Below, one piece after another: positions 9,463-21,429 of a stretch of DNA of 64,000 bases. The notes under the pieces are model-generated. The model had not been told where the DNA came from. It saw nothing but the letters and a program-made list of their open reading frames with translations, and did no database searches. The position numbers were made by a program, and so were the translations under genes. This stretch comes from Cervus elaphus (lineage: Eukaryota; Chordata; Mammalia; Artiodactyla; Cervidae), in NCBI RefSeq assembly GCF_910594005.1, contig NC_057818.1:7869501-7933500 (forward strand), read 5' to 3'. How positions within the stretch are numbered: the stretch's first letter is position 1; every line of letters begins with the position of its first letter.

Positions 9463-11229
9463 TTAATTAGCTGACCATCAAGCCGTTGACACAGAGCAAG
9501 AAGGAGGACAGGCCCGGCCTCCTGTTCACTCTTCTCGGTTTTGGGGTTTCGGGAGGCTCTCAGCGTCACCCGTCTAGGAGAGTCCTGACAGAGGACAGCG
9601 CTCCCCTGAGCGGTTAGCGCGCAGGCCTGGGTGCTGACGTCCGCCGCACCCCTTGGACCGTGTGAGCCCTGCTCTGCCTCTCTCTCTGCATTAACCGAGA
9701 CCTTGGCCTATCGACTGCAGATTCTCCAAGGCAGCTACACTCTGTTTGAAAGGTTTTACCGAAGCGGCTTCTATTAATTTATGTATTTAATTTCTGTACG
9801 GAGTGCCTGTTCGCCTCCCAGCACAGGTTATTAAAGTTCCTTTAGGGGAATCCAGCCACTGAAATCCTCTGTAAGGGAAAATGCTTAGAGTGTCACAAAG
9901 TGAAAAGCATTAGTGGGAAATACTCAGAGAGCTCAGTGGAAGAACCACCGGGAGTCACCCCCTCCCTGGGTTCTGGTCCTATTCCCGTTTCTCCGAGGCT
10001 CTCATCTCGGTAACCTTGGCTGGAACTCACCAGCTTCACTGTGGTCCAGAGAGAAAAGGGTGATTGCCCAGTCCCAGTGGACTCTCTACTTTCTGGTTTA
10101 ATATGTAGTTCAGTTATGCTAATGGAGTTACTTTTAAAGATCTTAACAAATCCAGTAACATTTAAAATCAGCTGGGCGTCTGGCCACGTATTATTAGGTC
10201 TTCCTCAGTTGTGTGTTATTATTATTGTGGGTCCTAGATATGTTGTTTGAACAATTAAATCCATCCTAGGCATGGTTTCTGTGTGATCAGGGGTAGGGTG
10301 AGCTGCCCATAGACAACCCCTGTCCCAGCGCTGGCATTTTAAGGACACCAGGCTCCTGTCTGCACGTCTGCCTGGAAGTGTGCTTTGCGGGACGTAGTAC
10401 GTGGCCTGTCTTGTAGGCACAGGGGTCCTTACTGAGAGTGACATGTGAAATTCCAAGAGAGGAGTCCATGAACTGGGTGGCTTAGGCTTCCTCGACATGA
10501 ACCCTTCCTGAAAAAAAGCCAGGAAAAGTCTTATGAAGGCACCTGTTTTTGCTGGAAAAGTTTGTTAAGGGCCTTGTTCAGGATGTCAGCAATTTTGCTA
10601 TTTCACTCCTGGAAGTCTCCAAAACTGGAATCAGTAGAAGCCCCCAGCCAGTCAGTGGGTGCTACTCCAGGGCAATTTTTTTCAGACCCTGAAATGCCAT
10701 GAAATTTCTTTAAAAATGGGGTGACATAGAATTGTCCATGTCTCATTTTGTTATGTCCAGACATTAATAATTTTTGTGAAACCTCAATTACCATGACTCT
10801 AACTGCCATTCCATCAGACAGATGATTTTCTCCAGCATCCCTGAGGATGCTGGTCTTAATTAGGTCCTTTTACGAGGAAGCCCATCTCTGCAGAGCGTCA
10901 GCAGGGCTGGGCGGCGCCTCCTCCACACTGAGCCGCAGTCACTTCCCTTCTGGGAGCAGACCTGGACCCAGAGCCCTTCATTCACAGTGTCAGGGGGGTC
11001 CGCTGGCTCCTGGCGCAAGTGCCTGCATCCACTCTCGAGATGAAGGGCAGGGAGCGATGAGCCGATGTGGCTGTAGGTAGCTCACTGAAGGCTGCCTCTT
11101 TTGTGCTCTGGAATGTTCTGTGATCACAACTCCCTTCGAATTAACCTGCATGCAGATCAAAGTCACTGCTGCAGTGGGGGGAGGAGGGGGACTCTGGACT
11201 GCTTCCTATTGGGCCTCTCACCGTCGTCG
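9463..11229. other. Unannotated, mostly unique sequence
   Basis: No recognised repeat over about 1.8 kb. The part at 10550-10850 includes GACATTAATAATTTTTGTGA and CCTCAATTACCATGACTC and could be a conserved block. Open frames here are short and without domains. Confidence 0.45.
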
Positions 11230-11607
11230 TTGTTCACTCACTAAGTCAAGTCCAAGTTTTTGTGACCCCATGGATTGCAGCACGCCAGGCTGGCTTCCCT
11301 GTCCTTCACCATCTCCTGGAGCTTGCTCAAACTCATGTCCATTGAGTCGGTGATGTCATCCAGCCATCTCATCCTCTGTCATCCCCTTCTCTTCCTGCCC
11401 TCAATCTTTCCCAGCATCAAGGTCTTTTGCAATGAGTCGGCTCTTTGCATGAGGTGCCCAAAGCATTGCACCTTCAGCTTCAGCATCAGTCCTTCCAATG
11501 AATACTCAGGGTTGATTTCCTTTAGGATTGATGGGTTTGATCTCCTTGCAGTCCAAGGGACTCTGAAGAGTCTTCTCTGGCACCACAATTTGAAAGCATC
11601 AATTCTT
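11230..11607 (-). mobile_element. BovB LINE 3' end, 5'-truncated (minus)
   Basis: Minus-strand frame 11379-11588 gives SILKEINPEYSLEGLMLKLK and ADSLQKTLMLGKIEGRKRRG, the BovB reverse transcriptase C-terminus. On plus it starts TTGTTCACTCACTAAGTC, the inverted tail, and ends near GGCACCACAATTTGAAAGCA. The 225-aa plus-strand frame 11275-11952 is antisense to it. Confidence 0.95.
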
Positions 11608-11966
11608 CACCCTGGGGGGACCAGAAACTTAAGAGCAAACGTCTGCCAGCCACACCCAGGAACTGTCCATTTATCTGATGTCACACGTCCTGCTACATCT
11701 GTTCTTAGAACAAGCTTCATTCATCTTGCCTTAGCAGTCACACCAGCTTTGGGGAAACGGAGTTGCAGACCCTTGACACTTAACCACAGTTGGTTAGGTA
11801 GCATCTGTATCCCACCCCTCATTCAACAGATATGTCTGGAGCATCTCTCATGCTGCAGATGGGGTCTGACTTTTTCTGCAAGTGGAGGGGTGAGCAACCA
11901 GAGTCTGTTCTGGTCCCTTGAGCCCATGAATGGGACAGGAGACAAGTGTTAAACCGATAATCACGT
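11608..11966. other. Unannotated sequence between BovB and L1
   Basis: No recognised repeat or exon. Ends where the L1 3' UTR-like block begins. Confidence 0.45.
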
Positions 11967-12405
11967 GTTTTTTTCTTAATTTTTTATCGCAGTACAGTTG
12001 CTTTCCAATGTTGTATTAGCGTCTACTGCACAGCAGGATGAACCAGCCACATGTAGCCCTTCCCTTTCGGATCTCCCTCCCGTGTAGATCACCACAGAGC
12101 ACTAAGGAGAGTTCCCAGGGCTGCATGGTATGTCCTCATCGGTTGTCTGTTTTATACATAGTATCAATAGTGCATATGTGTCCATCCTAGTCTCCCAGTT
12201 TCTCCCATCCGCCCTTCCCCCTTGGTATCCATACATGTGTTCTCTCTGCCTGTGTCTCTATTTATGCTTTGCAAATAATGTCATCTTATACCGTTTTTCT
12301 AGATTCCACATGTATTTGTTTTTGTCTTTCTGATTTACTTCTCTCAGTATGACACTCTCTAGGTCTCTCTGCATCTCTACAAATGACCCGGTTTTATTCC
12401 TTTTT
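11967..12405 (-). mobile_element. Cetartiodactyl L1 3' region, part 1 (minus)
   Basis: Plus-strand text such as AGTACAGTTGCTTTCCAATG, TAGATTCCACATGTATTTGT and TCTGATTTACTTCTCTCAGT is the reverse complement of the ruminant L1 3' region. It resumes after a nested BovB end at 12645. Position 12397-12405 (TTCCTTTTT) is the left copy of the BovB target-site duplication. Confidence 0.88.
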
Positions 12406-12644
12406 CAGTTCAGTTCAGTCACTCAGTCGTGTCCAACTCTTTGCGACCCCATGGACTGCAGCACGCCAGGCCTCCCTGTCTGTCACCAAGTCTGAGTTTA
12501 CTCAAACTCACGTCCATTGAGTCAGTGATGCCATCCCCTTCTCCTCCCACCTTTAATCTTTCCCAGCATCAGGGTCTTTTCAAATGAGTCAGTTCTTCAC
12601 ATCAGGTGGCCAAAGCATTGGAGTTTCAGCTTCAACATCAGCCC
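12406..12644 (-). mobile_element. BovB 3' end nested inside an L1, with target-site duplication
   Basis: CAGTTCAGTTCAGTCACTCA through GGTGGCCAAAGCATTGGAGT is a 5'-truncated BovB copy in reverse. A 9-bp direct repeat TTCCTTTTT flanks it (12397-12405 and 12645-12653), and the L1 continues on the far side. This shows that the L1 was already in place when BovB inserted. Confidence 0.93.
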
Positions 12645-12855
12645 TTCCTTTTTATAACCAAGTAACACTCCATCATATAGTGTACCACATCTTTATCCAT
12701 CCCTCTGTTGATGGACATCTAGGTTGCTTGCATGCCCCAGCTCTTGTAAATAGTACTGCTGTGAACATCAAACTGCATGTGTCTTTTTGAAGTATGGTTT
12801 TCTCTGGGTATAGAGATTATACCCAGTAGTGGGATTGCTAGGTCATATGTGGTTT
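12645..12855 (-). mobile_element. Cetartiodactyl L1 3' region, part 2 (minus)
   Basis: Continues the L1 interrupted at 12405: TTTATAACCAAGTAACACTC, GATGGACATCTAGGTTGCTT, GTAGTGGGATTGCTAGGTCA. Same strand and colinear with part 1. Confidence 0.88.
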
Positions 12856-13179
12856 AAACCAGTGTGTGGTTGCCATCTCCTGACACTGGGATGGGAGTGT
12901 TCACCACTGTTCTGTTGCTAGTTGAGAATAGTTTCAAAACTGTAAATAAGAGCAGCTGGCCTTGTGATGGCATCACCCTCTTCCTTTCGTCTCCAACGTG
13001 CTTCCCTGTGTGAGTGCTGGGCTCCACGGAGCCTGTCAGTTCCGGGACTCCTTTGAGAAGTGGGTAGACAGTATTGTACATGTTGCAGCAAAAGATGGAA
13101 GATTGGTCAGGAAACACAGCATTCATCAGAGAAACCTCCTGCTCAGATTCATTCACCTGGGGCTATCGCATGGGGCAGG

Positions 13180-13320
13180 CAGCTTTGTCTCACCATGTCC
13201 ACATTCTCATCTGTGAAATGGGGTCATATCTCTTCTCTTACAAGGTGGCTGCGAAAACTCATCAGATAATGTACATCCCTAGGCAATTCAAATGCTCAAA
13301 AAACATTAGTTACCTTTATT
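13180..13320 (+). mobile_element. MIR SINE relic (plus)
   Basis: CATTCTCATCTGTGAAATGG, then TCATCAGATAATGTACATCC and TGCTCAAAAAACATTAGTTA, in MIR consensus order (CTCATCTGTAAAATGGGG ... CTCAATAAATGTTA). Confidence 0.78.
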
Positions 13321-14170
13321 GTTTCTGAATAAAAAGAATCAGGATGGCTCCCTCCAATGTCTAGTGTGAGAGGTCAAGCTTTTCCATCTGTAAAAAGCCT
13401 CAGCCATATTGGAGGCCCAAGATGAATGTTTGATTTTTTTTTTGAGGGGGGGTTCTGATGTAGCTCTGTGTTCCTGTTTATGATCTCCTGGATTTCACAA
13501 ATATTACTTGAGTACCTGGTGCTCATCAGGCAGTGTTCAAGGTGGAGCCTGTTAGCGGGTAAATAAGACTCTCTTCCTCTTCCTGACCCCCTGGTCTAGC
13601 AGGGCACCTGGGGGTGGTGGGCAGGGGGAGCCACCTTGGCATGAAGAGCTCTCCTGCGAGAAGCGGCCCAGGGGGCCACCAGGAGGGCAGGTGCAGGCTC
13701 GGAGACACGTCCCGAGACCAGGAGCCCAGGTGAAGGGCAGGAAAGCCAAGGAAGCGGAGTGCAGAAGGACAGGCGGGCCGCTGAGGACCACTTTCCGGGA
13801 GTGCAGCTCTGCCCATCTCCCTGGCCAAGCCCCGGCACGGGGCGGCCAGCTGCACTCCGCAGTCGAAAGCTGCAGGCATCACTCACCCCACACCCCGTGT
13901 TCTCGAATTCAGCTCTAGCCACGGCTGTAAGACTGCGGCCGGTCCAGGGGGAGAGGCAGGTGTGAAAGCAAGGGGCTGCAGGGCGAAGGGGTGTCTCGAG
14001 GAGGAGAGAGACTAGCCAGACTGCTCTGTGCACAGATCTACTTTGTACACTGTGCACCCTTTCAACGATTTATCAGGCTCTTCATCGGGAAAGCATGTGA
14101 TGTAGGATTCACCATGGTTTTGTGTTAAATGCTTTGTCATCAGAGCAGTGCTATCCTTTCTTTAAGAACA
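13321..14170. other. Unannotated sequence with a GC-rich block
   Basis: 13590-13960 is GC-rich with long overlapping frames on the minus strand (13596-14057 and 13526-13882). They show no recognisable domain and are explained by high GC. A T/G homopolymer junction lies at about 13432-13453. Confidence 0.45.
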
Positions 14171-14364
14171 AAAAAAAAAACAGATATTTATTTATTTGGC
14201 TGGGCCAGGTCTTAGCCGCAGCACACGGGATCTTCAGTCTTTGCTGTGGCATGTGGGATGTTTTGTTGTGGCGAGTGCGTTCCGGTTCCCTGACCAGGCG
14301 TCGAACCCAGATGCCCTGTGTTGGGAGCGCAGAGTCTTAGGCAGTGGACTGCCAGAGAAGTCCC
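14171..14364 (-). mobile_element. CHR-type SINE (minus)
   Basis: CAGATATTTATTTATTTGGC, GTGGCATGTGGGATGTTTTG, CGTCGAACCCAGATGCCC and the inverted head CAGAGAAGTCCC. This is the longer CHR form and moderately diverged. The preceding A-rich stretch (14171-14180) is not a normal tail for this orientation. Confidence 0.88.
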
Positions 14365-14829
14365 GAGGTGATCCTTTCTTACCTCCCCAGCCAGCCTGGC
14401 AAGAACATGGCCGGATGCAGGCTGAGACCATGATGTGTGTACGTGTGCACGCACAGGCCACGTAGATTTTCCAAGTACTCCGTGACTCCTGACAACGCAG
14501 GACATGCAGTGTGGGGTCAGGGGCGCTATAACCTCAGATCTGTGCCAGGACGCCTTGTGAGACAGGCTAAGCCAGAGTACACGCCTTTGACCCCCTTTCC
14601 ACTTTTCTCCTGAGAGTGAGCTCACGCGAGGGCCGGGCATCCACACAGACACCCCTCTCCTGGTCGCCCGGTGCCTCTCGAGGTACTGTAACTTTAAAAA
14701 GATTGAACAAAGACTACCTCCACCAGCTACGCTGAAACAGGAACGTCTCTGGAGTTTAATGGATCAAGTAGCGGTGATAGGTTTTATGGCTCTTTTTCAC
14801 TTTAGGGCATAGGGAAGAGAGAGCCGGGC
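14365..14829. other. Unannotated unique sequence
   Basis: Contains GTGTGTACGTGTGCACGCAC near 14434 but no recognised repeat family or exon. Confidence 0.45.
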
Positions 14830-15110
14830 AGGTTGGTTTTAAATTCAAGGATTTATGTTGTTAATCCTCCGGGCTAATTATAATTTATGGGATCTTGGCA
14901 AATTAATATGCGGTTGCTATTCAGAAGTGGAGAGCAATGTGAGGCAGGCATAAACAAGCCTTGTTCATTTTTAATTTATTTCCACCAATGGAGAATATTA
15001 AATAAAATGAACACTAGGGTATTTCGCTCCAAGTTTGGTGTTCATTATTTATCTCTAAATTATGAAATTCATACCACAACTCCTTGTTTTTTCACCAAAT
15101 ACCCAGGAAT
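14830..15110. promoter_or_regulatory. Candidate conserved non-coding element
   Basis: Repeat-free AT-rich block rich in homeodomain-type motifs: GCTAATTATAATTTATGGGA, GCAAATTAATATGCGGTTGC and TTCATTTTTAATTTATTTCC. The octamer-like ATTAATATGC and repeated TAATTA sites suit a developmental enhancer. It encodes a chance frame (14887-15174). Conservation is inferred, not measured. Confidence 0.42.
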
Positions 15111-16074
15111 AGGAAGCAGTAGCATCCGGAGAAGTAGGAGGCAGTCAGAGTCATTTTCTCTACTGCCTCTATGATGAACTCAACAATACATGCATGGAGA
15201 TGGAGGCATTCCAAGCAAGGATATTGGTGGGGTCCAAGATGTGACCTTCTACGTCAGGATTGTTTAGAGACAGAGCTTATGAGTGGTACGTGAGCTTAAA
15301 ATCTCCAAAAGGCAGATGGCCACCCCACCCTCCCAAAGCTCCAGCTCAGCATGTCTCTTGGGACTTTGGGCAATGCCCTGGTGGCCATTTCCATGTCATC
15401 GGCCATTCCCCATTTCGTTGGTATCTCCTGTGGCCATTTTCTGAGTTCTCTTTCAAAGGATCCGGCTTTTCACCCATGAACCACCGGCAGAAAATGCTAA
15501 GACTGGCAACCGTGAGGCAGGCAGGTTCAGTGGCCCCCAGTAACCCAGTGGCCCCACTCTCCGCAGGAACAGCCTTCTCGTTGTCCGTCCACCCCCTCCC
15601 TTCCCCTCCCCTCCCTTCCCTCCAGCTGGGAGAAGCCATCTCAGGCTGCCTGGAGCATTCTGGAAACCTTAAGCGCTGAGCCCAAGGAGGGAGCTGGAGT
15701 TCTACCCCCAGCTGTGGCGCTCAGATCACAGCTGGAGCAGAGAACAGCCTGTTCTCCCTGCTAGAGTATCTGACCTAGTTCTGGCTGGGAAAGAGACTTC
15801 ACGGTCGGCTCCCCAAGCCCTGCCTGAGTAGGGGAGCAGCAGTCGCCTCTCCCCACTTACCCCCCACCCCCAGCAAGCTTCATCCCAAGTCTGTCTCTCT
15901 CCATCACTTTCCCTTTCATTGCTGTGATTTTTTTTTTCCTTTTCTTTTGCTCGTACTCCGTTTTCTCCTCGGCAGGGAAAGGAAGGACCAGTCTGAACAA
16001 CTCCTAAGAAGAAATGGGACATTTTGCTCTGGGAGGGAAGCACGACTGGAAAGGGAAGGGTTTCTGGAGCCTGA
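15111..16074. other. Unannotated unique sequence
   Basis: Has a CCCTCC-type pyrimidine run at about 15590-15625 and a T9 tract near 15929. No recognised repeat, and open frames without domains. Confidence 0.45.
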
Positions 16075-16250
16075 CCGTTCCCCGAATGCAAACCCAGCTC
16101 TGCCTCTCATCGGCCGGGTGTCGTGGGGCAGGTGACCGACCTCCTCTGACTCTTCTCAGCAGGGACACGAGCACCTGTCATTTGTCTTCAGGGATTGTTA
16201 CAAGAAATAAGCTATTGAGGAGTGCCCGGCCCATCACCTCACTTCTTCTG
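16075..16250 (+). mobile_element. MIR SINE relic (plus)
   Basis: AACCCAGCTCTGCCTCTCAT, then GGGGCAGGTGACCGACCTCC and a GATTGTTACAAGAAATAAGC segment, in MIR order (tRNA-like part, core, 3' part). Diverged. Confidence 0.6.
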
Positions 16251-17600
16251 CAGCATCAAGAAAGGATGGTTCTGTCCCCTTCCACCCTCATTCTTACACA
16301 GAATAGATTCTCAACCGATGTGGGTAAAAGGGAATTGACCAGAAGAGACCCTCTGTACCTTTAGCCCTCATAGACTCATTGGTCCTGGGAGGATGTCCTA
16401 AGACCCGGTGGCAGGGAGTGGATGTGACAAATTGTGTAAATATCTCCTGGTTCTGAGGGCGGGGGTACCTTTGGTTCATGCATCTTTGTGACATTAACAC
16501 GCGTTCGTGATTTATAAGCAGTCCGGCGTGGAGACATGAGGAACTGCATGTTTTTCTGCAGGTTTTCTTCCTCTTGGTCGATGTTTCTCGGTTATGATTT
16601 CTTTTCGTTTGTGGAAATAGCAGGACATCAGTGTAGTGACAGAATTCCTGGCTTTGTGGTAACTCCTTTTTCAGGGTTTTTTTAGCCTTACCATTTTGTA
16701 GCAAGCAGACACTTTTCTGTATTATTTAGTAATGAAAACTTAAACCTAATTGAAATCATGTACTCAGTACTCTATATTATTTTTAAGTTATCAATCAATG
16801 ATCATCATGGTTTCACTTGTGAATGTACTCCTTTGAAGAAGTACAATGGGAGGGGTAAAAGCCAGAAAGAAAAAGGAAAGAGCTGCCATTGGAAGCACAT
16901 GGAAAGTCCTAAAAGAAAGTACATAATTCTGGGGACAAATCAGTTTGGCTCATGCCCTAGCAAGGATAGAAAAAGACCCAGGTGTCTCAGTGACCCAGAT
17001 TTAGGCTCATCATATTACAAAGTTTTGTCCAGAGAATAACTGGTTTTGATTTATCAACCACATCCTCCCATGAACGCAGATGTGTGTCCACTGGGTCTGT
17101 TAGGAAACGGATTTACGTAATAGCCTCTGTCTTGAATTCAAATTCCTGCCCCACCCACCAACTCAAGCTTTGTAACTGGGTCAAGCTCATCGGGCACGTC
17201 TCCCTCTTGAGGATGAGTCATAGGACTCTGCTAGGCACCTCCCACAAAGGCATTTCTTCCTGGTGGGTGCCCCAGTGAGCTGTCTTGCCACGCCTGATCC
17301 CAGATTTAGCTGAACCCCAGGACCAGACACAGCACAGGCTCAAAGAATCTTACCTCTGCCCAGCTTGCTCCCATTAGAAGTTAGCTGGTTTCACCGTTAT
17401 CTAGTTCTTCTTTCCTCTTGAATATTTATACATATGGAAGTCAGGATTTTTGGTTCAAGCCTCCTGGCCCCTCAGAAGGGTTCTCCACCTGACTTACAGG
17501 TAGGAGATCATGTTGATAAGTGAAGCGCTCAGATGTCAAGTCACTATTCTCTTACGCTGAGTTTTGTTGAGAAACGTAACAGCTCTGAGGGGTTAGACGG
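16251..17600. other. Unannotated unique sequence
   Basis: No recognised repeat in about 1.35 kb. AT-rich around 16700-16810. No splice or CpG signals I would defend. Confidence 0.45.
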
Positions 17601-17903
17601 CTGATGCTAGAGTTGAATGTTGAAACCCTACCCTCTAATGGGATGGACTTAGGAGGTGGGGCCTTTGGGATGTAATTAGGTCATGAGGGTGGAGCCCTCC
17701 TGGATAAGATTAGTGCCCTTATAAAAGAATTCTGAGAGCTCCTTTGCCCAGGCAGTGTGAGGACACAAAGAGAAGTCTGCCACCCCATCTGCCCTCACCT
17801 GACCATGCTGGGACCCCCATCTCAGAGTTCCAGCCTCCTGAATGGTGTTTATAAGCCATCCAATCTGTGGCCTTTTGTTACAGCAGCCTGAATAGACCGA
17901 GAG
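17601..17903 (+). mobile_element. ERVL-MaLR LTR relic (MLT1/MST type, plus)
   Basis: TAGGAGGTGGGGCCTTTGGG, GATTAGTGCCCTTATAAAAG and GTGTTTATAAGCCATCCAAT are hallmark stretches of MaLR LTRs, ending in TTACAGCAGCCTGAATAGAC. A solo, decayed LTR with no internal retroviral sequence beside it. Exact subfamily not resolved. Confidence 0.8.
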
Positions 17904-18264
17904 AGCTGGAGAGCACGTTTGGCCCAATTTTCCCTTGCTGCATCTCTGGATCCAAGAATTTTTTCCAAAAATATCCAAACTTGGAACATCCATCCATTTG
18001 GGGGCTTCCAGCTTCCTGGATTCTCTGCTTTTCTTTTGTCACTTTTTCCACTGTGGGTTTTTTTAATGAGCACTCTGCTATCCCCCCAAAACACAGGGAA
18101 GACACCCCCATTTCCAGCAACACAAATATTTCTGATCATCTGTATCCCTGTTTTATTTCTCACTTTCCTAGAAGACTAGGAAAGCACCCACACTAGTGTT
18201 TGCACATCATTTACATATTCATTTCCATTAATTTATTCATAGTTGTAAAGTTTATTACCTAAAA

Positions 18265-18420
18265 TATTAAGTCATAGAATGTTAGAGCCAGAAGACATGG
18301 GAGAAATCCTCTCCTCCAGACTCCTCACTTTACAGGTGACAAGACCAAGGCAAGGTGGGCTCAGACAGTGGCCCAAGGTCAAGTTCTGAGTGACTGACCC
18401 CAGGGCAGGCCTCCACTTCC
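18265..18420 (-). mobile_element. MIR-like core SINE relic (minus)
   Basis: GTCATAGAATGTTAGAGCCA, CTCCTCACTTTACAGGTGAC and GTGGCCCAAGGTCAAGTTCT fit the family of mammalian-wide SINEs that share the MIR core. The subfamily is uncertain. Confidence 0.55.
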
Positions 18421-18689
18421 CACCTCTGTCCAGTGCGGCTCAGTGTCAACAAAAGCCGTCGTGCTCTCGGCTGCCTCCTTCCTACTCATCATCTCGTTCC
18501 TTCATTATCTAGATGGTTCTGGGAGCTGCAGTACCCCAGTGAATGCACACAGTCACTGTAAGAGAGGTCAGAGTCTAGTCTACCAGAGACGGAACAAACA
18601 GATGAGCACACGTATGCACGATGACAATTGGGATAAGGGCTCTGAAGGAAATAAACAAGGTCTGCGTGGACGACCGCAGAGGAAGGCGT

Positions 18690-19042
18690 GTTACCCGGGA
18701 TGCTGTCACAAAGCACCGTGGACCAGGCGGCTTATGAACAACAGACATTTACTTCTGGGAGTTCTGTAGGCTGGAGTTCCAGGTCAGGGTGCCAGCGTGG
18801 TTGGGTTCTGTGACAGCCCCTTTTCAGGTTGCAGACTGCCGGCTTCTCCTCATGTCATCACGTGGAGGAAGGAGGGCAAAAATGCTCTCTAGGGTCCCTT
18901 TTGTAAAAACATTGACTCCCTTCATGCAAGCTCAGACAACAAGACCTAGTACCTCCCAAAGCCCCACCTCCTAATACCCTCACACTGGGGTTAGTGTTTC
19001 AATGTGTGAAATTAGGATGGTCTCAAACACCCAGTCCATAAG
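18690..19042 (-). mobile_element. ERVL-MaLR LTR relic (minus)
   Basis: Inverted LTR: TGGACCAGGCGGCTTATGAA, GTTCTGTAGGCTGGAGTTCC, CACCTCCTAATACCCTCACA and GTGTTTCAATGTGTGAAATT. Solo and decayed, in the opposite orientation to the MaLR LTR 0.8 kb upstream. Confidence 0.8.
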
Positions 19043-20779
19043 AGGAAGGCTGGTGGGGGGGCAGTCCTGGGTTGTGTTTTCCCTGGAGGTGGGGTGAAGA
19101 GACTGGAAAGGGAAGCAGGACAACTCCAGGTGCACTGATGACAGGATGCTGCAGTGGATAAGTGGTCCAGAGTGCCCCCCCAGGGAATTCTGGGAATCGG
19201 TGTCCAAGATACTACCTTTGAGTTATCCCGAGGGGCAAAAGAACTAGGGTCCTTACCCATCAGTTCCCCATCTGTCACTGGTTGAGAACTACTCTTATTT
19301 ATTTAGTTCTAAGCACTTCTTCACAGTATCCCAGGACAATATTTGCAATACTTGGGACAGGCTGATACTAAAATTCGAATTTATCTGAAATTCCAGACTT
19401 AACCGGGCATTGTGCATTTTATCAGGCAGCCCTTGGCCCACCCCAACTGCCCCGTCAACAAGTCGAGCCACATCTGTAGCCAGAGATGGCTCCCAGCATC
19501 ACAGTGGCTTGTGCAAGGAGGGGTGGAGCTGGACTAAGCTATTCAGAAAGCCACTTTCTGCATGACCAGAAAAGTCTTTGGGTCTGGACATCAGTTAAGG
19601 GAAGGTCCGAAGGCTGGGAAGGAGCTAGTGTTTCACACAAGGAGGGATGGCGTGGGGGAAGGCAGAGGAAAGATTTCCAGGCAAAGCAAGCACCACACAG
19701 AAAGAGGACTTGCTCTCTGTCACCTTGAACCAGAGTCTCAGCACTGGGGAGTGACCTTCAAGTTGGAGTTGTGGGGCTGGTGGTGATTCTAAGGCTGTGT
19801 CACAACCCATGCTCCACCTGCGCTTCCCGTGTGTCTGGCAGGATGCTCATAGCACCCGTGATCCCATCTCATCCTCCCAACGGCCCTAGGAGAGTCTCTC
19901 CCTGTTTGTAGGCGGCTTAGAGACAAATCAGTCTATAGCTTGCTTATAGCAAGAGCATGTGGGTTTGAGGGCCCTGGCCTTTCCCTGGGGCCCTTGTTCA
20001 TTTCCGTACCTTCCGTTTCTTTCCTGTTTACTGACCACCTACACTAAGTAAGTCCCAATGGGCTGTTTCAAATATTCGTTAGAATGACACAGGACACATA
20101 CTCATTTTATTTATTTTTTCACATGAAAGATGGAACGTACAGAATCTCTCAACATGAAACAAGACAGTAATTCGGGAAAAGCCCAGCTCTTCTCACAAAG
20201 CATCTAACTGAGATATCCAGGTGTGTTTCTGGGCTGGTGATCGGCTGCAAGAAACCTCTCCCAGCCCCTGTTCTGGGACCCGTTTTAACTGAGAGGACAG
20301 GGGAGTGGTAAGATGGAGCCAGAACACTGCTAGGACCTGGTATAGAATTTTTAAGCCACAGGGAAGTATCCAAATAGAGTCAGGGAAGAAACAGAACGTG
20401 CATCCCAAGTTTTCTCCACCCAATTAAGCTATGTTAGAATGAGAGGGCTCTTATTTACAGAGGACTCTTTCTCTATTTAAAAGGAATACAGCGCGGTGGA
20501 GACAAATGTTTTCATCTTTAAAAAGGAGAAAAGTTACCCAGAATTCTGCTGAATTTAGGTAGCAACCATTAGTATGTGTGTTTCTTCCCGTCTTTTTTTT
20601 TCCTTCCTTGTTATGCTGCGTTTGTGTCACATTGAGATCACTTCCACACACCCGTGACACACTGCTGCTTCTCCCCTAACATCCTGCATCTCGGCACATT
20701 ATTATACATTCTTCTTAACTGCAGACTCTTAGGAGCTGACAGTCCACGGAGGGGAGGCGTCAGCGTTTATTCATCCCCT
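19043..20779. other. Mostly unannotated, with possible ancient repeat fragments
   Basis: The segment at about 19325-19440 (CAATATTTGCAATACTTGGG ... TTATCTGAAATTCCAGACTT) resembles a common old mammalian repeat whose family I cannot name. 19850-19960 (ATCTCATCCTCCCAACGGCC) may be a MIR fragment. The rest is unique. Confidence 0.4.
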
Positions 20780-21110
20780 CCTGTGTCGTTGGGCATTGAG
20801 ATGGTTTTAAATACCTTTGCTGTCAGAAAGAGCGTTCTGATAAACATCTTTGTGCATCGAGCAGTTTCCATAGTTCCCATTATGTCTTTAGGGTGGTTTC
20901 CCAGAAATGGAATTACCGGGTCAAAGGTCGAGCACAGTTTTTAAAGGTCCCTGAGACACATTGCCAAATGGCTCTCCAAAAGGTTTGCAGCCATTTAAAT
21001 GATCAAAAGCAGCCTTTGAGAGCCTGCTTTCTTCTAACCAGTATTGAGTGCTCATTACAAAAAAGAAAAGAAAACCTCATTACTAATATGATAAACAAAC
21101 AAACTGCACG
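20780..21110 (-). mobile_element. Ancient L1 (L1M-type) 3' relic (minus)
   Basis: CTGATAAACATCTTTGTGCA, GGTTTCCCAGAAATGGAATT, ACCGGGTCAAAGGTCGAGCA and TTGCCAAATGGCTCTCCAAA follow the inverted 3' region of old mammalian L1 families. Confidence 0.75.
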
Positions 21111-21429
21111 TTGTTGTTGGTTTGGAGTCTTTTTGTTCAGTACTTCAAAGAGGCGAATCTGGAAAATCCAAAGAAACACAGCCAAAATTAAACGTAGGGG
21201 CTCCCTTAACCTAGCACTTTGGGTTGGATAGTTTCTAAAGAGGTTTCAATATATGAATGGACGAGAAGTGGGTAGTTGAGAGAAGCAGACTCTGGAGAAC
21301 TGTGTTGTTATTTTGGAGAACTTTGCAGTAGTGCCTGCTGGAGGCTGTGTCCCTTCCCAGAGTTGGAGAGCCATCTGCACTCTGTGAGTCTGAGGCCTCA
21401 GAGATATTTTATATATAATAATAATAATT

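Noticed and set aside
11275..11952. 225-aa plus-strand open frame, the longest in the window
   Set aside because: It starts inside an antisense BovB copy, which is known to be open on the wrong strand, and then runs on by chance.
13680..13710. CTCF-like motif CCACCAGGAGGGCAGG
   Set aside because: An extra base breaks the core spacing and a key position mismatches, so it is weaker than the site at 36459.
17700..17735. TATAAA-like motif in the MaLR LTR as an active promoter
   Set aside because: The LTR is old and solo, and nothing downstream looks like an exon. Mentioned only as a possibility in the findings.
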